A DNA stretch of 64,000 nucleotides, taken from positions 310,001 to 374,000 of the forward strand of contig JAHBUY010000002.1 in assembly GCA_019637795.1 (NCBI GenBank), given 5' to 3'. Source of the stretch: a bacterium (GTDB lineage: Bacteria; Desulfobacterota; Binatia; HRBIN30; CADEER01). Below the pieces are notes generated by a model. It had not been told where the DNA came from and searched no databases. It worked only from the letters and a program-made list of their open reading frames with translations. Position numbers and translations under genes: made by a program. This document shows, piece by piece, positions 61,185-64,000 of the stretch (position 1 is its first letter; each line of letters opens with the position of its first letter).

Positions 61185-64000
61185 TCAGTAGCCGCGCAAC
61201 CGCTGCACCAGCTCGTCCAGGGCCGGGAACTGGGTGGCCAGCAGGGTGAGCAGCGGCAGGCCGACGAAGGTCGCCGCCTGCTGGAAGAAGCGGGCGTCGA
61301 GGTCGACGTGGTTGGGCCGCCGGTTGGCGGCGAGGCTGAGCAGGGTGTTGCGCTCGCTCTGCAGGAGCACGGTCGCGAAGACGACGACCAGCGCCAGCAC
61401 CAGCCCGATCGTCAGACGCAGCAGCGTCTGCTGCGGGTGGAACGGGTACGACATGATCGCGAAGCACAGCGACAACGCCCCGAGCATGGCGCCGGTGAGC
61501 AGGATGCGGAGGTGCAGGAAGACGTAGCCGAAGTAGCGGGTCAGCTCGGCGGCGACGAACTCCTCGGCGACCCGCAGTTGCGGCAGCGCCGGCTTCGGGC
61601 GGGTCTGGTGCCGGCCCAGCTCGTCGCGGTAGCCCTTCTCCTTGCCGCCGTCGGCGGTGGGCGCGGCGCTGGGCGCGTTGTCGGGAGCCGCCAGATCCTC
61701 GTCCCACCGGTTCGGCAGTTGGCGGAGCAGGCGCGCCGCCGCCTCCGCCAGGCCTTTCTGCGCCGAGGCGCCGTAGGCCCAGGCGCCGTGGCCGGCGAGC
61801 GCGTTGACCTCCGAGTCGAAGGTGCTGGCGATCTCCGGCGCCGCCGCGGCCGTGCCCGCGAAGGCGGTCTCCGCGCTGCGCGTGCGCAGCAGCTCGAGTC
61901 GATCGATCGAGTCTCGCAGCTCCCCGAGCTGCGCCGGACCGCGGGACGAGCGGAAGCCGAGCGCCTCGGCGCAATGGTCTGGCAGGCGCTCGAAGGCGTG
62001 CAGCAGTGGCGTGCGCCCGACGGCGCGCAGCAGCGCCCGCAGCCGCTGCCAGACGAGGAAGAACCGGCATCCGGCGACTCCCACTGCGTACACGAGGCCG
62101 ACGAAGACGAACCGGGCCGCGTCGGCCCACTGCGGGTTCAGGGCGCGAACGTTCGACTGCACCGCCCAGACGGCGATCGCGGCGGGTATCATCGCCACCA
62201 GGTACGGTGCGATGCGGTCGGCGGTCCACGGCGATCCCGCCTCGCCGAGGGCCTGGCGCAGGCGATCCTCCAACGGCTCGAACGGGGTGTCGCGCACCAC
62301 CGCCGCCATGCTCCGCGCGTGCTGCAGCAGTTGTTGCCGCCGCGCCGCGCCGTAGGTGAGCAGCAGCGCGCACACGGCCAGCCACGCCGTCGGCACGAGC
62401 GGCGACAGGCCGCTGCGGAAATCCAACGCCCGCGCCAGCGCGGCGCCGACGACGTCGTGGCTGGTGGCGGCGGTGGCGGCATGTGCGGCGTTCCCGCCGA
62501 CCAGGGCCAGCCAGGTCTGAAGCTCGCCCCGCCGCGGATCGAAGCGCGTCGCATTCACCGCCAGGCAATAGAGCGCCGGCGCCAGTAGGGCCCCGAACCA
62601 CGCCGCGGCGAGCGCGATGCGGCGGTCGAGCACGGGAACGGGAGACAGCACCCAGCGCAGCGTCGAGGAGTGCCCCCACGGGAGCCAAGCCTTCGGTAAC
62701 AGCAGGTACAGCGTGACGGCCATCAGCGCCGCCCACGCCAGCGCGGTAACGGCGAAGGGCGAGCGCGGCGCCTGCCCGATGTTCAGGGTTGGCCCGGCTG
62801 CCCCCTCGCAGCCGTCGGCGGCCGGCGGCGATGCCGGCTTGATCAACGGCGACCAGAGGAAGTTCCGGGCCGCCGAGCCGCGCAGGCTGGCCTCGTCGCG
62901 GGGATCGCGCCAGTGGATCGGCCAGAACTCGCCGTTGCCGACGGCGCTGATCCACAGGTAGGGGCCGCCCGTGTCGTCGCCCCGCAGGCGATAGTCAATC
63001 ATGTTGCCAACGATCGTCGCCGCCGCGTCGCGATCTTCCTCCGCCAACGCCAGCTCCGCCAGCGCCGCCAGCGCGGCGTTGTACGTCGCCTGCTGGCCGT
63101 GGGCCGCGAAGGGCAGCACGATGTCGCGGCTCTGGGTCGCGGTGGTCAACGGGTAGCTGCTCGCGACCCACATGCCGTCGAGGTCGCGCAGCCAGCGCGG
63201 GTGCAGGTACGTGACGTCGGCGAGCAGCGTGTACAACTGCACGTCGGGCAGCTCGCGTTTGATCTGCCGCGCCAGGAAGAGCTTGTCGCGCGTGTCAGAG
63301 CCGAGAATGCCGACGAACGCGACGTTGCGGCGACGCAGGTCGGCGAGCACGGTCGAGAGCTGCAGATCGGCGGTGTTGGCGGAATCCGCCGCCGCGAATA
63401 CCGGTGGCACGTCGCGGCGCTGCTGGCCGTCGTCGAAGGCGAGGGTCAGCGACGAGCGGGCACGGCTGTTCAGCGTCTTCTCGTCCGCCAGCAGGCCGGC
63501 CTCCGCCCACGCCGAGCGCGCCTGCGCCAGGTGCAATGGATAGGGCACGCGCAACGGCGACCTTCGTGTCGTGGCTGGCGGGTTCTGTTGCCGCCCCGGA
63601 CAGTTCGCCGACCCGCGGCCCGTGGCGCCGTACGCCGTGCCGGCCTCGTAGAAGAGCACGGTGTTGTCGGCGCTGGCGCCATGGTCGGCGAGGAACTGCT
63701 CCATCGCGCACTGCGTCGCCCGCGACGACCAACTGAGGGCGCGGAAGCGGGTGGCGCACTGACCATCGCAATCCGCGCTGTTGAGACGCTGCGGCAGGTT
63801 CTCAGCCGTGGCGCCGGCACTGAACAGGCTGATCCTCTGGCGGTTCGTCGCGGTCGACTTCTCGCACTCATTCTCCTTCTCCTGGCCGCTGGCTGCGGTC
63901 GGCCATTCGCCTGGCGTCGCGCCCCCGCGCCGCCAGCGTTCGATCGCATTCCTCATCGTCGGCGCCGAGCCCGAGAACGAGGGTCCGACGATGGCGATCG
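61185..64000 (-). CDS. Large membrane protein with binding-protein-like N-terminus, 5'-truncated
   Basis: At least 938 residues; the frame stays open through the right window edge, so the ATG at 63956 is not the true start. The visible part begins IAIVGPSFSGSAPTMRNAIE, a loop resembling type I periplasmic-binding proteins, and continues with VAFVGILGSDTRDKLFLARQIKRELPDVQLYTLLAD and WVASSYPL, the strand-helix alternation of that fold. After about residue 430 seven to eight helices follow, interrupted by a helical soluble region (residues 640-790, with EVNALAGHGAWAYG). The protein could be a membrane sensor or receptor. I do not know its function. Confidence 0.7.
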   Translation of the reverse strand, partial: IAIVGPSFSGSAPTMRNAIERWRRGGATPGEWPTAASGQEKENECEKSTATNRQRISLFSAGATAENLPQRLNSADCDGQCATRFRALSWSSRATQCAMEQFLADHGASADNTVLFYEAGTAYGATGRGSANCPGRQQNPPATTRRSPLRVPYPLHLAQARSAWAEAGLLADEKTLNSRARSSLTLAFDDGQQRRDVPPVFAAADSANTADLQLSTVLADLRRRNVAFVGILGSDTRDKLFLARQIKRELPDVQLYTLLADVTYLHPRWLRDLDGMWVASSYPLTTATQSRDIVLPFAAHGQQATYNAALAALAELALAEEDRDAAATIVGNMIDYRLRGDDTGGPYLWISAVGNGEFWPIHWRDPRDEASLRGSAARNFLWSPLIKPASPPAADGCEGAAGPTLNIGQAPRSPFAVTALAWAALMAVTLYLLLPKAWLPWGHSSTLRWVLSPVPVLDRRIALAAAWFGALLAPALYCLAVNATRFDPRRGELQTWLALVGGNAAHAATAATSHDVVGAALARALDFRSGLSPLVPTAWLAVCALLLTYGAARRQQLLQHARSMAAVVRDTPFEPLEDRLRQALGEAGSPWTADRIAPYLVAMIPAAIAVWAVQSNVRALNPQWADAARFVFVGLVYAVGVAGCRFFLVWQRLRALLRAVGRTPLLHAFERLPDHCAEALGFRSSRGPAQLGELRDSIDRLELLRTRSAETAFAGTAAAAPEIASTFDSEVNALAGHGAWAYGASAQKGLAEAAARLLRQLPNRWDEDLAAPDNAPSAAPTADGGKEKGYRDELGRHQTRPKPALPQLRVAEEFVAAELTRYFGYVFLHLRILLTGAMLGALSLCFAIMSYPFHPQQTLLRLTIGLVLALVVVFATVLLQSERNTLLSLAANRRPNHVDLDARFFQQAATFVGLPLLTLLATQFPALDELVQRLRGY

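Overview
This window is very GC-rich chromosomal DNA (by eye around 70% G+C or more) from a Gram-negative type bacterium: it has many lipoboxes, periplasmic adaptor and thioredoxin proteins, and an SGNH/glycosyltransferase surface cluster. Lipoproteins with Thr/Pro-rich linkers, a secreted 16-repeat propeller protein with a characteristic C-terminal module, a CaiB-type CoA transferase and an old-yellow-enzyme reductase suggest a Candidatus Binatota-like or former 'deltaproteobacterial' lineage. That placement is inference from remembered family patterns, not from a marker gene. I see no rRNA, tRNA, CRISPR array or transposase gene.

Layout. 1-6634: a 5'-truncated radical-SAM/Gfo-Idh-MocA fusion, a GT-C membrane protein, two consecutive nucleotidyltransferase modules that look like toxin-antitoxin pairs, and three small genes, two of them for lipoproteins. 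6677-13547 (minus): a tight five-gene operon (B12-type radical SAM, dolichyl-phosphate-mannose-type GT2, asparagine synthase, polytopic membrane protein, SGNH hydrolase) that looks like cell-surface glycan or lipid modification. 14002-17562: the giant propeller protein. 17921-23611: a COQ4-like gene divergent from a TetR regulator with a clear operator, a Thr/Pro-linker lipoprotein, an OYE reductase and a GH1 lipoprotein glycosidase. 23832-29549: Fic protein with an upstream palindrome, YaeQ, GFA, GNAT, PNPOx-like, a secreted FG-GAP-like protein and a DadA-type oxidase whose stop codon abuts a MITE-like element. 29891-32006 (minus): DgkA, an anchored beta-rich protein and a CoA transferase, with overlapping reading frames. 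32311-38617: TPR and pentapeptide proteins, then an MFS / histidine-phosphatase / aminotransferase-Mur-ligase-fusion operon, then a periplasmic thioredoxin. 38760-48497: DUF3604 lipoprotein, PPi-type phosphofructokinase, DOMON-like protein with NamZ-like protein, citrate synthase divergent from an HTH-citrate synthase fusion, YceK-like lipoprotein, DUF2855. 48577-52990 (minus): a complete ABC exporter. 53141-64000: an orphan Pycsar-type membrane effector, a double-length UvrA, a HipA/YjjJ-type kinase and a large membrane protein cut by the right edge.

How it works together. Operons show 1-7 base overlaps (ATGA, GTGA, TTGA, TGATG), so translational coupling is the rule. Several promoters share TTGCG-N15/16-GCTAG-like boxes, and some lie so close to the start codon that the message should be leaderless. 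Convergent genes are separated by perfect GC-rich hairpins that usually lack a U-tract. The observations most worth following are the aminotransferase-Mur ligase fusion, the HTH-citrate synthase with its AT-rich triple palindrome, the two mirrored nucleotidyltransferase modules, and the lone PycTM-like effector.
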